From Pseudomonas parasichuanensis (GTDB lineage Bacteria; Pseudomonadota; Gammaproteobacteria; Pseudomonadales; Pseudomonadaceae): DNA of 64,000 bases. Within the stretch, counting starts at the first letter, position 1. The number at the start of each line of letters is the position of its first letter. Made by a program: the position numbers and the translations under genes. Shown in pieces: positions 9,895 to 20,119 of this stretch. The notes under the pieces were generated by a model, which was given only the letters and a program-made list of their open reading frames with translations, was not told the origin of the DNA and made no database searches. The DNA lies in assembly GCF_021601385.1 (NCBI RefSeq), contig NZ_BQHO01000026.1, positions 31,785 through 95,784 of the forward strand, written 5' to 3'.

Positions 9895-10431
9895 ATGGCC
9901 ATCAGCACTGAAGAGGCCGCGCACCGCGCGGCCTCCGACGCTGAACGGGTGGCCTGGGTGGATGACCACGACCAGCCGCTCGGTGCCCTGCCACGGGCCG
10001 AGCTGCGTGAGCGCGGCCTGATCGGGCGCTGCACCTTCATCTTGCTGTTCAACAGTACAGGCGAGCTGTGCGTGCACCGGCGAACCCTGAGCAAGGCGCT
10101 GTACCCCGGGTATTGGGATGTGGCGGCGGGCGGTATGGTCGGGCATGAGGAAAGCTATGCCGACTCGGCGGCCCGGGAGCTGGAAGAAGAACTGGGGGTG
10201 AGCGGCGTTGCGTTGCGCTTCCACGAGAAGTTCTACTTCGACCAGCCGGGCAACCGGCTGTGGTGCGCGGTGTTTTCGGCGGTGTGGGACGGGGCGTTGC
10301 GCTTGCAGCCTGAAGAGGTGAGCGAGGCGCGGTTCATCGCTGTCGAGCAGGCCGAGCTGGAAAGTGCTTCGCTGCCGTATTGCCCGGATTCGCTGGCGGC
10401 TTTGCAGCGGTACAAGGCCAGCCAAGGGTAA
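9895..10431 (+). CDS. Nudix hydrolase (YfcD-like)
   Basis: The 178-residue protein has a full Nudix box, GMVGHEESYADSAARELEEE followed by LGV (pattern G-x5-E-x7-REL-x-EE-x-GV), which binds the metal and pyrophosphate. The flanking sequence GELCVHRRTLSKALYPGYWD resembles the YfcD/isopentenyl-diphosphate isomerase-like branch. It would hydrolyse a nucleoside-diphosphate-linked substrate in the cytosol; the substrate cannot be told from sequence. It is translationally linked to the DUF2333 gene (two-base gap). Confidence 0.88.
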   Translation: MAISTEEAAHRAASDAERVAWVDDHDQPLGALPRAELRERGLIGRCTFILLFNSTGELCVHRRTLSKALYPGYWDVAAGGMVGHEESYADSAARELEEELGVSGVALRFHEKFYFDQPGNRLWCAVFSAVWDGALRLQPEEVSEARFIAVEQAELESASLPYCPDSLAALQRYKASQG

Positions 10432-10440
10432 CGGCCGCAG

Positions 10441-10514
10441 GCCCCATCGCCGGCAAGCCGGCTCCCACAGTGATATCGCTAACCCTGTGGGAGCCGACTT
10501 GCCGGCGATGGGGC
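10441..10514. repeat. inverted pair of REP-like elements
   Basis: Two REP copies facing each other (about 10441-10470 and 10485-10514) are built on CGCCGGCAAGCCGGC-type stems. They lie just after the Nudix gene and may act in transcript 3' end protection. The remaining bases to the SUI1 gene at 10704 hold no recognisable gene. Confidence 0.85.
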
Positions 10515-10703
10515 CCGAAAGGTCGCAAATCATTCGTAAATTGGCGCAATCCTGTACTTAGCAAGCGCCGGATTTATCGTTACACTGCGCGCCCTTTTCG
10601 GGCTGCCGCACAACCTTGCGGCAGTAGCGCCGCCCCTGCCAGAGTGGGGCTTCGCGGTCGGCTCCCGTCGGCCAGTTTTTGTCCTCAGCACCGAGGCACA
10701 AAA

Positions 10704-11075
10704 GTGACCAAGAAAGCTTCTTCCTTCGCCGCCCTTGGCGGTCTCGTTTACTCCACCGATGCCGGTCGGCACTGTCCTGACTGTGGCAAACCGGTGGACG
10801 CCTGCATCTGCAGCCAGCAGGTCATCCCCGAAGGCGACGGCATCGCCCGCGTACGCCGCGAAAGCAAAGGCCGTGGCGGCAAGACCGTCACCACCATCAC
10901 CGGTGTGCCGCTGCCCCTGGACCAGCTCAAGGAGCTCGCCACCGCCCTCAAGCGCCGCTGTGGCACCGGCGGCGCGCTCAAGGACGGGGTCATCGAGATC
11001 CAGGGCGACCACGTCGAGCTGTTGCTCGGCGAGCTGACCAAGCAGGGTTTCAAGGCGAAAAAGTCCGGCGGCTGA
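10704..11075 (+). CDS. yciH: SUI1/eIF1-type translation factor (YciH)
   Basis: This 123-residue protein resembles E. coli YciH, the bacterial relative of eukaryotic initiation factor 1. It has an N-terminal segment with the cysteine pair CPDCGKPVDACIC, possibly a small zinc-binding knuckle, and the SUI1 core with the glycine-rich RRESKGRGGKTVTTITG stretch. The start is a GTG at 10704: this gives MTKKASSFAALGG and the family's length, whereas the upstream in-frame codons translate REP and leader sequence. The role in starvation-linked initiation control is inferred from the family. Confidence 0.9.
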   Translation: MTKKASSFAALGGLVYSTDAGRHCPDCGKPVDACICSQQVIPEGDGIARVRRESKGRGGKTVTTITGVPLPLDQLKELATALKRRCGTGGALKDGVIEIQGDHVELLLGELTKQGFKAKKSGG

Positions 11076-11225
11076 GGCCGTCACGGGATTTTTGCCCAAG
11101 GCTTTCTAAACTCGGTTCTGTGCGCGTGGTCTACCTGCGGGCACGGACGAATCGTCATTTTCAGCTTCTACACTGCGCCCGCCCCTTGCGGGGCAGTGTC
11201 TTCGACTTATCCATAGGGGACTTGA

Positions 11226-13139
11226 ATGTCCGTACGACGCACACGCAAAGACGATGGTAGCCAATGGACCGTGGCGGACAGCCGCAGTGTTTACGGCATC
11301 CGCCATTGGGGCGCGGGTTATTTCGCCATCAATGAAGCCGGGCGCGTCGAAGTGCGCCCCAACGGCCCGGGCAGCGCCCCGATCGACCTGTTCGAACAGG
11401 TTGAAGAACTGCGCCAGAGCGGCCTGTCGCTGCCGCTGCTGGTGCGCTTCCCGGACATCCTGCAGGACCGCGTGCGCCAGCTGACCGGCGCGTTCGACGC
11501 CAACATCGCGCGCCTGGAATACCAGAGCCAGTACACCGCGCTGTACCCGATCAAGGTCAACCAGCAGGAGGCGGTGGTCGAGAACATCATCGCCACGCAA
11601 AACGTCTCCATTGGCCTGGAAGCCGGCTCCAAGCCCGAGCTGCTGGCAGTGCTGGCGCTGGCACCGAAAGGCGGCACCATCGTCTGCAACGGCTACAAGG
11701 ACCGCGAGTTCATCCGCCTGGCGCTGATGGGCCAGAAGCTCGGCCACAACGTGTTCATCGTGATCGAGAAGGAGTCCGAGGTCGCCCTGGTGATCGAAGA
11801 GGCCGCCGAGCTCAAGGTGAAACCGCAGGTGGGCCTGCGCGTGCGCCTGTCGTCGCTGGCGTCGAGCAAGTGGGCCGACACCGGGGGCGAGAAGTCCAAG
11901 TTCGGCCTGTCCGCCGCCCAGCTGATTTCGGTGGTGCAGCGCTTCCGTGACGCCAAGCTGGACCAGGGCATCCGCCTGCTGCACTTCCACATGGGCTCGC
12001 AGATCGCCAACCTGGCCGACTACCAGCACGGCTTCAAGGAAGCCATCCGCTACTACGGCGAACTGCGCGCCCTGGGCCTGCCGGTCGATCACATCGACGT
12101 CGGCGGTGGCCTGGGTGTCGACTACGACGGCACCCACTCGCGCAACGCCAGCTCGATCAACTACGACATGGACGACTATGCCGGCGTGGTGGTCGGGATG
12201 CTCAAGGAGTTCTGCGACGCGCAGGGCCTGCCGCACCCGCACATCTTCTCCGAGAGCGGCCGTTCGCTGACCGCGCACCACGCCATGCTGGTGATCCAGG
12301 TGACCGACGTCGAGAGCCACAACGACGAAGTGCCGCTGATCGAGAACAAGGAAAGCCTGCCCGAGACGGTGCAGTGGCTGGCCGATCTGCTGGGCCCGAC
12401 CGACATCGAGATGGTCACCGAGACCTACTGGCGCGCTACCCACTACATGGGCGACGTGGCCGCGCAATACGCCGACGGCAAGCTGACCCTGGCCGAGAAA
12501 GCCCTGGCCGAGCAGTGCTACTTCGCCGTGTGCCGCCGCCTGCACAACTCGCTCAAGGCCCGCCAGCGCTCGCACCGCCAGGTGTTGGACGAGCTGAACG
12601 ACAAGCTGGCCGACAAGTACATCTGCAACTTCTCGGTGTTCCAGAGCCTGCCGGACACCTGGGCCATCGGCCAGGTGCTGCCGATCATCCCGCTGCACCG
12701 CCTCGACGAAGAGCCGCTGCGCCGCGCGGTGCTGCAGGACCTGACCTGCGACTCCGACGGCAAGATCAACCAGTACGTCGACGAGCAGAGCATCGAGACC
12801 AGCATGCCGGTGCATGCGGTCAAGGAAGGCGAGGACTACCTGCTGGGCGTGTTCCTGGTGGGTGCCTACCAGGAGATCCTGGGTGACATGCACAACCTGT
12901 TCGGTGACACCGACTCGGTGAACATCTACCAGAACGCCGATGGCAGCGTGTACCACGCCGGTATCGAGACCCACGACACCATCGAGGACATGCTGCGCTA
13001 CGTGCACCTTTCGCCGGAGGAGTTGATGACTCACTACCGCGACAAGGTGGCCAGCGCCAAGATCACTGCGCGCGAGCGGACCCAGTTCCTGGATGCGTTG
13101 CGCCTGGGGTTGACCCGGTCTTCTTACCTGTCGTCCTGA
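11226..13139 (+). CDS. speA: biosynthetic arginine decarboxylase
   Basis: At 637 residues this is the large PLP enzyme that decarboxylates arginine to agmatine, the first step of the arginine route to putrescine. The PLP lysine lies in [13 protein letters not shown]. Further family signatures are [10 protein letters not shown], the glycine-rich [15 protein letters not shown] phosphate site and [13 protein letters not shown]. Length and ends match the SpeA family. It stands alone, with its own leader of about 150 bases after yciH. Confidence 0.97.
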   Translation: MSVRRTRKDDGSQWTVADSRSVYGIRHWGAGYFAINEAGRVEVRPNGPGSAPIDLFEQVEELRQSGLSLPLLVRFPDILQDRVRQLTGAFDANIARLEYQSQYTALYPIKVNQQEAVVENIIATQNVSIGLEAGSKPELLAVLALAPKGGTIVCNGYKDREFIRLALMGQKLGHNVFIVIEKESEVALVIEEAAELKVKPQVGLRVRLSSLASSKWADTGGEKSKFGLSAAQLISVVQRFRDAKLDQGIRLLHFHMGSQIANLADYQHGFKEAIRYYGELRALGLPVDHIDVGGGLGVDYDGTHSRNASSINYDMDDYAGVVVGMLKEFCDAQGLPHPHIFSESGRSLTAHHAMLVIQVTDVESHNDEVPLIENKESLPETVQWLADLLGPTDIEMVTETYWRATHYMGDVAAQYADGKLTLAEKALAEQCYFAVCRRLHNSLKARQRSHRQVLDELNDKLADKYICNFSVFQSLPDTWAIGQVLPIIPLHRLDEEPLRRAVLQDLTCDSDGKINQYVDEQSIETSMPVHAVKEGEDYLLGVFLVGAYQEILGDMHNLFGDTDSVNIYQNADGSVYHAGIETHDTIEDMLRYVHLSPEELMTHYRDKVASAKITARERTQFLDALRLGLTRSSYLSS

Positions 13140-13145
13140 TGATCC

Positions 13146-13181
13146 AAGGCCGCTCTTGCACGGTGTTGTAGGAGCGGCCTT
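13146..13181 (+). terminator. hairpin after speA, overlapping a REP-like element
   Basis: A 10-bp stem (AAGGCCGCTC at 13146-13155 with its complement at 13172-13181) surrounds a 16-base loop, seven bases past the speA stop. No strong T run follows. The right arm is the head of a second-family REP element (GTAGGAGCGGCCTTGTG, 13169-13211). It may end or stabilise the speA transcript, and it separates speA from the convergent MATE gene. Confidence 0.5.
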
Positions 13182-13214
13182 GTGTCGCGAAAGGGCCGCA
13201 AGGCGGCCCCGGCG

Positions 13215-14552
13215 TTATTGAATCCAGCCCCCATTTTTCTGCAACCGCCACCCAGCCCACCCCAGCGTCACCGCCCGCAGCGCCATGAACAGCAAAAAGG
13301 CCAACCACAATCCATGGTTGCCCAACCCGCTCAGCCCCAGCGCAAAGGGCAGGGCGATCAGCACCGACACCAGCATTGCATTGCGCATCTCCCGCGCCCG
13401 CGTGGCGCCGATGAACAACCCATCCAGCAAGTAACTCCACACCGCAATCAACGGCAGCAGCGCCAGATACGGCAAGTACGGATACGCCGCTGCGCGCACG
13501 CTGGCGATATCGGTCTGCAGGTCGATGAACAAATGCCCGCCCAGCAGGAACAGCACGGCAAAGCCCAGGCTGACGATCAGCGACCAGCCGCAGGCCACCA
13601 CCAGTGCGCGGCGCAGGCTGTCACGGTCGCGGGCGCCAATGGCATGGCCGCACAGGGCCTCGACCGCATGGGCCAGGCCGTCCAGCGCATAGGCGGTGAG
13701 CAAGAGGCCGTTGAGCAGCAGGGCATTGGCCGCCACCGTGGCCTCACCCAGGCGTGCGCCCTGCACGGTCAGCAGCAGGAACACCAGTTGCAGCGCCAGG
13801 CTGCGCAGGAAGATATCGCGGTTGACTGCCAACAGCGGCCGCCAGGCCTGCCAGCGTTTAAGCGCGGCCCAGGCAATACGCCCGGGGTAGGCGCGCAACG
13901 CCGGGCGGGTGAGGGCCAGGCCCAGCAGCGCACCGCTCCATTCGGCGATCACCGAGGCCCGCGCCGAGCCGATCACGCCCCAGTCCAGGCCCAGCACGAA
14001 CCACAGGTTCAGGGCGATGTTGAGCAGGTTGGTGGTCAGCAGGATCGCCAGCGGCGCCCGGGCGTTCTGGGTGCCGAGGAACCAGCCGACCAGGGCGTAG
14101 CTGGCCAGCGCCGCCGGCAGGCCGAACAGGCGGGTGTGGAAGAAGGCTTCGGTGGACTCATGCAAGGCGGCGCTGGGCTGTATCGCCTGTAGCGCCAATT
14201 GGCTGAAGGGCAGGGCCAGCAGGCCGATCAGCGCGGCGAAAGCCAGTGCCAGCAACAGCCCCTGCACCAGCACCTGGCGCAGCGCGGCGCCGTCGGCACG
14301 GCCGGCAGCCTGGGCGGCGAAGCCGGTGGAACCCATGCGCAAAAAGCCCATCAGGCCGACCATGAAGGTGAACAGCGTGGCGCCGACGGCCACCGCGCCC
14401 AGCTGGTGGGCATGGGGCAGGTGGCCGATCACCGTGCTGTCGACCAGCGCCACCAGCGGCACCGAGATGTTGGACAGGATCATGGGCGCGGCCAGGCCCC
14501 AGACCTTGCGGTGGGTGGGGCGGTGGTGCCAGGCGGTGGACAGTTCAGACAT
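13215..14552 (-). CDS. dinF: MATE family efflux transporter (DinF type)
   Basis: The 445-residue membrane protein has about twelve hydrophobic segments arranged as two related halves, typical of MATE exporters that expel drugs or metabolites using a sodium or proton gradient. The N-terminal part (WGLAAPMILSNISVPLVALVDS) and the spacing of polar residues fit the DinF branch. Start 14552 (MSELSTAWH) is preferred; the longer frame from 14612 reads through a REP element. It is convergent with speA and transcribed alone. The substrate is unknown. Confidence 0.88.
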   Translation of the reverse strand: MSELSTAWHHRPTHRKVWGLAAPMILSNISVPLVALVDSTVIGHLPHAHQLGAVAVGATLFTFMVGLMGFLRMGSTGFAAQAAGRADGAALRQVLVQGLLLALAFAALIGLLALPFSQLALQAIQPSAALHESTEAFFHTRLFGLPAALASYALVGWFLGTQNARAPLAILLTTNLLNIALNLWFVLGLDWGVIGSARASVIAEWSGALLGLALTRPALRAYPGRIAWAALKRWQAWRPLLAVNRDIFLRSLALQLVFLLLTVQGARLGEATVAANALLLNGLLLTAYALDGLAHAVEALCGHAIGARDRDSLRRALVVACGWSLIVSLGFAVLFLLGGHLFIDLQTDIASVRAAAYPYLPYLALLPLIAVWSYLLDGLFIGATRAREMRNAMLVSVLIALPFALGLSGLGNHGLWLAFLLFMALRAVTLGWAGWRLQKNGGWIQ

Positions 14553-14586
14553 GCGTAGGCCGGGGGTGCTTGGGGCCGCTTCGCAG

Positions 14587-14657
14587 CCCATCGCTGGCAA
14601 GCCAGCTCCCACAGGCTATGCGCCGAACCCTGTGGGAGCTGGCTTGCCAGCGATGGG
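14587..14657. repeat. inverted pair of REP-like elements
   Basis: Two facing copies built on a CGCTGGCAAGCCAGC-type stem lie between the divergently read dinF and alpha-2-macroglobulin genes. Compared with the block at 10441, the stem bases differ in a compensatory way (GCTGG/CCAGC instead of GCCGG/CCGGC). Confidence 0.85.
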
Positions 14658-14817
14658 GCGCGAAGCGGCCCCTTGTATGAAGGTCGGCCATTGTACCGAC
14701 CCTGCAACCAAACCGCGCGAACAGGGTCTCACTTGCCGCGCCTGGCCAGGTAACCCCTGCCCCGTTGCGCTATAGTTGCCCCCCTCACGTACACGCTGCC
14801 GAAGAGTTCACTCTCAA

Positions 14818-17800
14818 ATGCTCAACAAAGGATTGTTGCTGGCCTGCGCGCTGGCATTGCTCAGTGCCTGTGATTCCTCCACCCCGGACAAACCAGCGGC
14901 GCCCACCGAGGCCGCCACCGCTGCCGCGCCTGCCGAAACGAAAACGGCCAAGCGCGAAGACCCGGCCGTGCTCGCCAAGCGCTACGCCGGCCGCGAGCTC
15001 AACGTACTGGATGTTTCGGAAGTGCAGCTCGACGGTGCCAGCACCCTGTCGGTCAGCGTGTCCGCGCCGCTGGACGCCAACCAGGACTTCGCCTCCAAGT
15101 TGCACCTTGTCGACACCGTCAAGGGCAAGGTCGACGGCGCCTGGGAACTCTCCGACAACCAGATGGAGCTGCGCCTGCGCCACCTGGAACCGCAGCGCAA
15201 GATGGTCCTGACCATCGACAATGGCCTGCTATCGGTCAACGGCAATTCGCTTGAAGCCGAATCGGTCAGCCGCTTCGAAACCCGCGACATGCAGCCCACC
15301 GTCGGCTTCGCCAGCCGTGGCTCGCTGCTGCCCACCCGTCTGGCCGAAGGCCTGCCGGTGATCGCGCTGAACGTGCCCAAGGTCGATGTCGAGTTCTTCC
15401 GGGTCAAACCCGAGATGCTCTCGACCTTCCTGGCCAACTGGGGGCGCAACAGCAGCCTGTACTACTACCAGTCCAAGGAAACCCTGGACATGGCCGAACT
15501 GGTCTACGGCGGCCGCTTCGACCTCAACCCTGCGCGCAACACCCGCGAGACCGTGCTGCTGCCGATCGCCGGGATCAAGCCGTTGCAGGCGCCGGGGGTG
15601 TACCTGGCGGTGATGCGGGCCTCGGGCACCTACGACTACTCGCAGCCAGCGACCCTGTTCACCCTGAGTGACATCGGCGTTTCCGCCCACCGCTACCGCG
15701 ACCGCCTGGACGTATTCACCCAGGCCCTGGAAGGCGGCAAGGCACTCAAGGACGTGACCCTCGAACTGCATGACGACAAGGGCAAGCTGCTGGCCCAGGC
15801 CAAGACCGACGGCGACGGCCACGCGCAACTGCCGATCACCGCCAAGGCCGACACCCTGATCGCCACCCAAGGCGTGCACACCACCCTGCTGCGCCTGAAC
15901 ACCGCGGCGCTGGACCTGGCCGAATTCGACATCACCGGCCCCCAGGCCAACCCGCTGCAGTTCTTTATCTTCGGCCCGCGCGACCTGTATCGCCCAGGCG
16001 AAACCGTGCTGCTCAATGGCCTGCTGCGCGACCAGGACGGCAAGCCGGTCAAGGCCCAGCCGGTCAGCGTCGAAGTGCGCCGCCCGGACGAGCAGGTGAG
16101 CCGCAAGTTCGTCTGGGAGGCCGACCAGAACGGCCTGTTCCAGTACCAGCTGCAGCTGGCCACCGAGGCACCGACCGGCCGCTGGCAACTGCTGCTGGAC
16201 CTGGGCGGTGGCCGCAAGCAGGTCTACGAATTCCTCGTCGAAGACTTCCTCCCCGAGCGCCTGGCGCTGGAGCTCAAAGGCAGCAGCAAACCGTTGTCGC
16301 CCGAGCAGACCGCCACCATCCAGGTCAATGGCCGTTACCTCTACGGCGCCCCGGCGGCCGGCAACCGCCTCAGTGGCCAGGCCTACGTGCGCCCACTGCG
16401 CGAAGCCGTCAAAGCGCTGCCTGGCTACCAGTTCGGCGCGGTCACCGAGACCGAGCTGAACCAGGACCTGGAGCTGGACGAAGTCACCCTCGACCAGGCC
16501 GGCAAGGCCCGTATCGATATCGAAAGCCGCTGGAGCGAAGCGCGTTCGCCGCTGCAACTGACCGTGCAGGCCAGCCTGCAGGAGTCCGGTGGCCGGCCGA
16601 TCACCCGCCGCCTGGAACAGCCGATCTGGCCCGCCGAGCGCCTGCCGGGGCTGCGTGGGCTGTTCGACGGTGAAGAAACCGACGGCGACGGCCCGGTGGA
16701 GTTCGAGTTCCTGGTCGCCGACCAGAACGGCAACAAGCTCGCCGCCAACGACCTCAAGGTGCGGCTGATCCGCGAGCGCCGCGACTACTACTGGAACTAC
16801 TCGCAGAGCGACGGCTGGAGCTACAACTACAACGAAAAATTCCTCACCCAGAACGAAGAGACGATCAGCGTCAAGGCCGGCTCCACCGCCAAGCTGAACT
16901 TCCAGGTGGAGTGGGGCCCGTACCGCGTCGAAGTGGAAGACCCGCAGACTGGCCTGGTGTCGAGCGCGCGCTTCTGGGCGGGCTACCGCGCCCAGGACAA
17001 CGCCGAAGGCGGCGCGGTGCGCCCCGACCAGGTGAAGATCGCCCTGGACAAGCCGGCCTTCAAGGACGGCTCCACCGCCAAGGTCACCGTCACCCCACCG
17101 GCTGCAGGCTCCGGCTACCTGATGATCGAGTCCGCCGACGGCCCGCTGTGGTGGCAGGAAATCGACGTGCCGGCCGAAGGCAAGACCTTCGAGGTCGAGC
17201 TGGATAAAAAGTGGGCACGCCATGACCTGTACATCAGCGCCCTGGTGATCCGCCCGGGCGAGCGCAAGGCCAATGCCACGCCCAAGCGCGCCGTGGGCGT
17301 ACTGCACCTGCCGCTGGACCGCGCCGAGCGCAAGCTGGCGGTGAGCCTGCAGGCGCCGGAGAAAATGCGCCCGAAACAACCGCTGACCGTGAAGTTCAAG
17401 GCCGTGAATGCCGACGGCAGCGTGCCCAAGCAGGTGCACGTGCTGCTGTCTGCGGTGGACGTGGGCATCCTCAATATCACCGACTTCAAGACCCCCGACC
17501 CGTTCGCCAGCCTGTTCGGCCGCAAGGCCTACGGCGCCGACCAGCTGGACATCTACGGCCAGCTGATCGAAGCCGGCCAGGGCCGTTTGGCCAGCCTGGC
17601 ATTCGGTGGCGACGCGGCCATGGCCAAGGGCGGCAAGCGCCCCAACACCACGGTGACCATCGTTGCCCAGCAGAGCCTGCCGGTGACGCTGGATGAGAAA
17701 GGCGAGGGCCAGGCCACGGTCGATATCCCCGACTTCAACGGCGAACTGCGCCTGATGGCCCAGGCCTGGACCGAGGAGCACTTCGGCATGGCCGAAGGCA

Positions 17801-19722
17801 AGACGGTGGTGGCCGCACCGCTGATCGCCGAACTGTCGGCGCCGCGCTTCCTGGCCGGTGGCGACCGCACCAGCCTGGCACTGGACCTGGCCAACCTGTC
17901 CGGCCGCGCCCAGCAACTGACCGTGCAAGTGATCGGCGAAGGCCAGCTGAACCTGCTGGGCGGGGCCCAGCAGAACGTCGCGCTGGGCGAAGGCCAGCGC
18001 ACCACCTTGATGATCCCGGTACAGGCCCAGGGCGGCCTTGGCCAGGGCAAGGTGCGGGTGCAGGTCAATGGCCTGCAACTGCCGGGCGAACCGGCCAACG
18101 CCTTCGAGCGTGAGTGGACCCTGGGCATCCGCCCGGCTTATCCGGCGATGCTCAAGCACTACCGCGTGGCCCTCAAGGACCAGCCGTGGAGCCTGCCGGG
18201 CAGCGACCTGGCCGAGTTCGAGCCCGCGGGCCTGGAGGCCACGCTGGCCTTGTCGAGCCGCCCGCCGCTGAACCTGGCCGAGCAGATCCGCGCCCTGGAA
18301 GCCTACCCCTATGGCTGCCTGGAGCAGACCACCAGTGGCCTGTACCCCTCGCTGTACGCCGATGCCGACAGCCTCAAGCGCCTGGGCATCAAGGGCGAGC
18401 CCGCCGACGTGCGCAAGCGCAAGATCGAGATGGGCATCGAGCACCTGCTGGGCATGCAGCGCTACAACGGCAGCTTCGGCCTGTGGAGTTCGGACAGCGA
18501 GGAAGAGTATTGGCTGACCGCCTATGTCACCGACTTCCTGCTGCGCGCCCGCGAGCAGGGCTATGGGGTGCCGGCCGAAGTGCTGAAGAAGGCCAGTGAG
18601 CGCCTGCTGCGTTATGTGCAGGAGCGCAACCTGATCGAAGTCGACTACAGCGAGAACGCCGAGCACACCCGCTTTGCCGTACAGGCCTATGCCGGGCTGG
18701 TGCTGGCGCGCAGCCAACAGGCGCCGCTGGGTGCCTTGCGCAGCCTGTTTGACCGGCGCAGCGATGCCCGCTCCGGCCTGCCGCTGGTGCAACTGGCGGT
18801 GGCGCTGGACAAGATGGGCGACAAGCCGCGTTCGCAGCAGGCGTTGCAGGCGGGCCTGGCGGTCAGCCGCAGCAAGGGCTGGATGGCCGACTATGGCAGC
18901 GCGTTGCGTGACCAGGCGCTGATCCTCGCGCTGTTGCAGGAGAACAACCTGGCCGGTAACCAGGTTGACCAACGCCTGTTCGCCCTGTCCGACGAGCTGG
19001 CGGCCAACCGCTGGCTGTCGACCCAGGAGCGCAACGCCCTGTTCCTCGCCGGCCGCGGCCTGCTGGGCAAGCCGGAGGGCAGCTGGAAGGCACGCCTGGA
19101 CAGCGCCGGTGAGGTTCGCGAGTTCAGCAACAGCGACGCGGGCATGAAGCTCGAAGGCCCGCTGCTGGCCTCGCCACTGACGGTGCAGAACGAAAGCAGC
19201 GACACTCTGTACCAGCAGCTGACGCTGTCGGGTTACCCGCGCCAGGCCCCGGCCGCCAGCGGCAATGGCCTGGAGATCCGCCGCGAGTACCTGGGCATGA
19301 ATGGCCAGGCGCTGGATGTACGCAGCCTGCGCAGTGGCGACCTGGTGTTGGTGCACCTGGCGCTCAAGGCCCAGGACCGCGTACCCGATGCCCTGGTGGT
19401 CGACCTGCTGCCGGCGGGCCTGGAGCTTGAAAACCAGAACCTGGCGCAGAGCGCCGCCAGCCTGGACAACGCCAGCAGTGCGGTGAAGCAGTGGCGCGAG
19501 TCGATGCAGAACGCCAGCGTGGTGCACCAGGAGTACCGCGACGACCGCTACGTGGCGGCGCTCAAGCTCGACAGCTACGGCACCACCCACCTGCTGTACC
19601 TGGCGCGTGCGGTGACCCCGGGCAGCTACCGCATCCCGCCGCCGCAGGTGGAGTCGATGTACCGGCCGAACGTGCAGGCGGTGGGCGAGAGCCAGGGTGA
19701 GATGGTGGTGCGCGCCCGCTGA
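14818..19722 (+). CDS. yfhM: bacterial alpha-2-macroglobulin lipoprotein (YfhM type)
   Basis: This 1634-residue protein starts with a lipoprotein signal (LLSAC, lipid-anchored Cys at residue 18) and has the bacterial alpha-2-macroglobulin layout: repeated MG-type beta domains, a bait-like region, and a terpenoid-cyclase-like thioester domain. The intact thioester motif CLEQ lies at residues 1167-1170 in PYGCLEQTTSG. It should trap foreign proteases in the periplasm by covalent linkage. In many proteobacteria it is encoded beside penicillin-binding protein 1C, as here, and the pair is thought to form a repair and defence unit. The start at 14818 is set by the lipobox; the earlier in-frame ATG at 14776 would bury the signal. 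Confidence 0.95.
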   Translation: MLNKGLLLACALALLSACDSSTPDKPAAPTEAATAAAPAETKTAKREDPAVLAKRYAGRELNVLDVSEVQLDGASTLSVSVSAPLDANQDFASKLHLVDTVKGKVDGAWELSDNQMELRLRHLEPQRKMVLTIDNGLLSVNGNSLEAESVSRFETRDMQPTVGFASRGSLLPTRLAEGLPVIALNVPKVDVEFFRVKPEMLSTFLANWGRNSSLYYYQSKETLDMAELVYGGRFDLNPARNTRETVLLPIAGIKPLQAPGVYLAVMRASGTYDYSQPATLFTLSDIGVSAHRYRDRLDVFTQALEGGKALKDVTLELHDDKGKLLAQAKTDGDGHAQLPITAKADTLIATQGVHTTLLRLNTAALDLAEFDITGPQANPLQFFIFGPRDLYRPGETVLLNGLLRDQDGKPVKAQPVSVEVRRPDEQVSRKFVWEADQNGLFQYQLQLATEAPTGRWQLLLDLGGGRKQVYEFLVEDFLPERLALELKGSSKPLSPEQTATIQVNGRYLYGAPAAGNRLSGQAYVRPLREAVKALPGYQFGAVTETELNQDLELDEVTLDQAGKARIDIESRWSEARSPLQLTVQASLQESGGRPITRRLEQPIWPAERLPGLRGLFDGEETDGDGPVEFEFLVADQNGNKLAANDLKVRLIRERRDYYWNYSQSDGWSYNYNEKFLTQNEETISVKAGSTAKLNFQVEWGPYRVEVEDPQTGLVSSARFWAGYRAQDNAEGGAVRPDQVKIALDKPAFKDGSTAKVTVTPPAAGSGYLMIESADGPLWWQEIDVPAEGKTFEVELDKKWARHDLYISALVIRPGERKANATPKRAVGVLHLPLDRAERKLAVSLQAPEKMRPKQPLTVKFKAVNADGSVPKQVHVLLSAVDVGILNITDFKTPDPFASLFGRKAYGADQLDIYGQLIEAGQGRLASLAFGGDAAMAKGGKRPNTTVTIVAQQSLPVTLDEKGEGQATVDIPDFNGELRLMAQAWTEEHFGMAEGKTVVAAPLIAELSAPRFLAGGDRTSLALDLANLSGRAQQLTVQVIGEGQLNLLGGAQQNVALGEGQRTTLMIPVQAQGGLGQGKVRVQVNGLQLPGEPANAFEREWTLGIRPAYPAMLKHYRVALKDQPWSLPGSDLAEFEPAGLEATLALSSRPPLNLAEQIRALEAYPYGCLEQTTSGLYPSLYADADSLKRLGIKGEPADVRKRKIEMGIEHLLGMQRYNGSFGLWSSDSEEEYWLTAYVTDFLLRAREQGYGVPAEVLKKASERLLRYVQERNLIEVDYSENAEHTRFAVQAYAGLVLARSQQAPLGALRSLFDRRSDARSGLPLVQLAVALDKMGDKPRSQQALQAGLAVSRSKGWMADYGSALRDQALILALLQENNLAGNQVDQRLFALSDELAANRWLSTQERNALFLAGRGLLGKPEGSWKARLDSAGEVREFSNSDAGMKLEGPLLASPLTVQNESSDTLYQQLTLSGYPRQAPAASGNGLEIRREYLGMNGQALDVRSLRSGDLVLVHLALKAQDRVPDALVVDLLPAGLELENQNLAQSAASLDNASSAVKQWRESMQNASVVHQEYRDDRYVAALKLDSYGTTHLLYLARAVTPGSYRIPPPQVESMYRPNVQAVGESQGEMVVRAR

Positions 19723-19757
19723 ACCTGCGCTTGCCTGTGTAGGAGCGGCGCACAGGC

Positions 19758-20051
19758 TCAATGCACCACCCAACTCAACACCCACAACCCCAGCAACGCC
19801 CAGATGACCCCGAGAATGATCGATGCCCGCATGAACGCGCGCACCGCCGAGTACAGCAGTAACAGGCCAACGATCAGGGCGAGGATGCTGACCAGCGAAG
19901 TGTCCATGCCCAGCGTGCGTGCCAGGCCATCGATGAAGTTGCCACCGGCATTGGCCAACAGGTTGAACAACCCGCTCAGGCCATCGACGATGAAACGGAT
20001 CACCGACCCCAGCACCTGGCCCAGCCACTCGAAAAAACCTTCTACATGCAT
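19758..20051 (-). CDS. small inner-membrane protein of unknown function
   Basis: This 97-residue protein has an N-terminal amphipathic part and two strong hydrophobic segments (about 48-65 and 72-95) ending in WVLSWVVH. A good Shine-Dalgarno (AGGA, seven bases before ATG) supports the start. I do not recognise the family. It lies antisense to its neighbours, between the alpha-2-macroglobulin gene (convergent, 35 bases away) and pbpC (divergent). It therefore separates two genes that are adjacent in many relatives. Confidence 0.7.
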   Translation of the reverse strand: MHVEGFFEWLGQVLGSVIRFIVDGLSGLFNLLANAGGNFIDGLARTLGMDTSLVSILALIVGLLLLYSAVRAFMRASIILGVIWALLGLWVLSWVVH

Positions 20052-20119
20052 AGTTGCTTCCTGATGAACGAATCGGTGGTTCCAAGCCTTTGGCCATCAC
20101 CCGGCCCGGTCGGTTCCCG

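Noticed and set aside
8712-10094. A 460-codon minus-strand frame across the DUF2333 and Nudix genes
   Set aside because: It runs antisense over two real genes and has no protein-like features.
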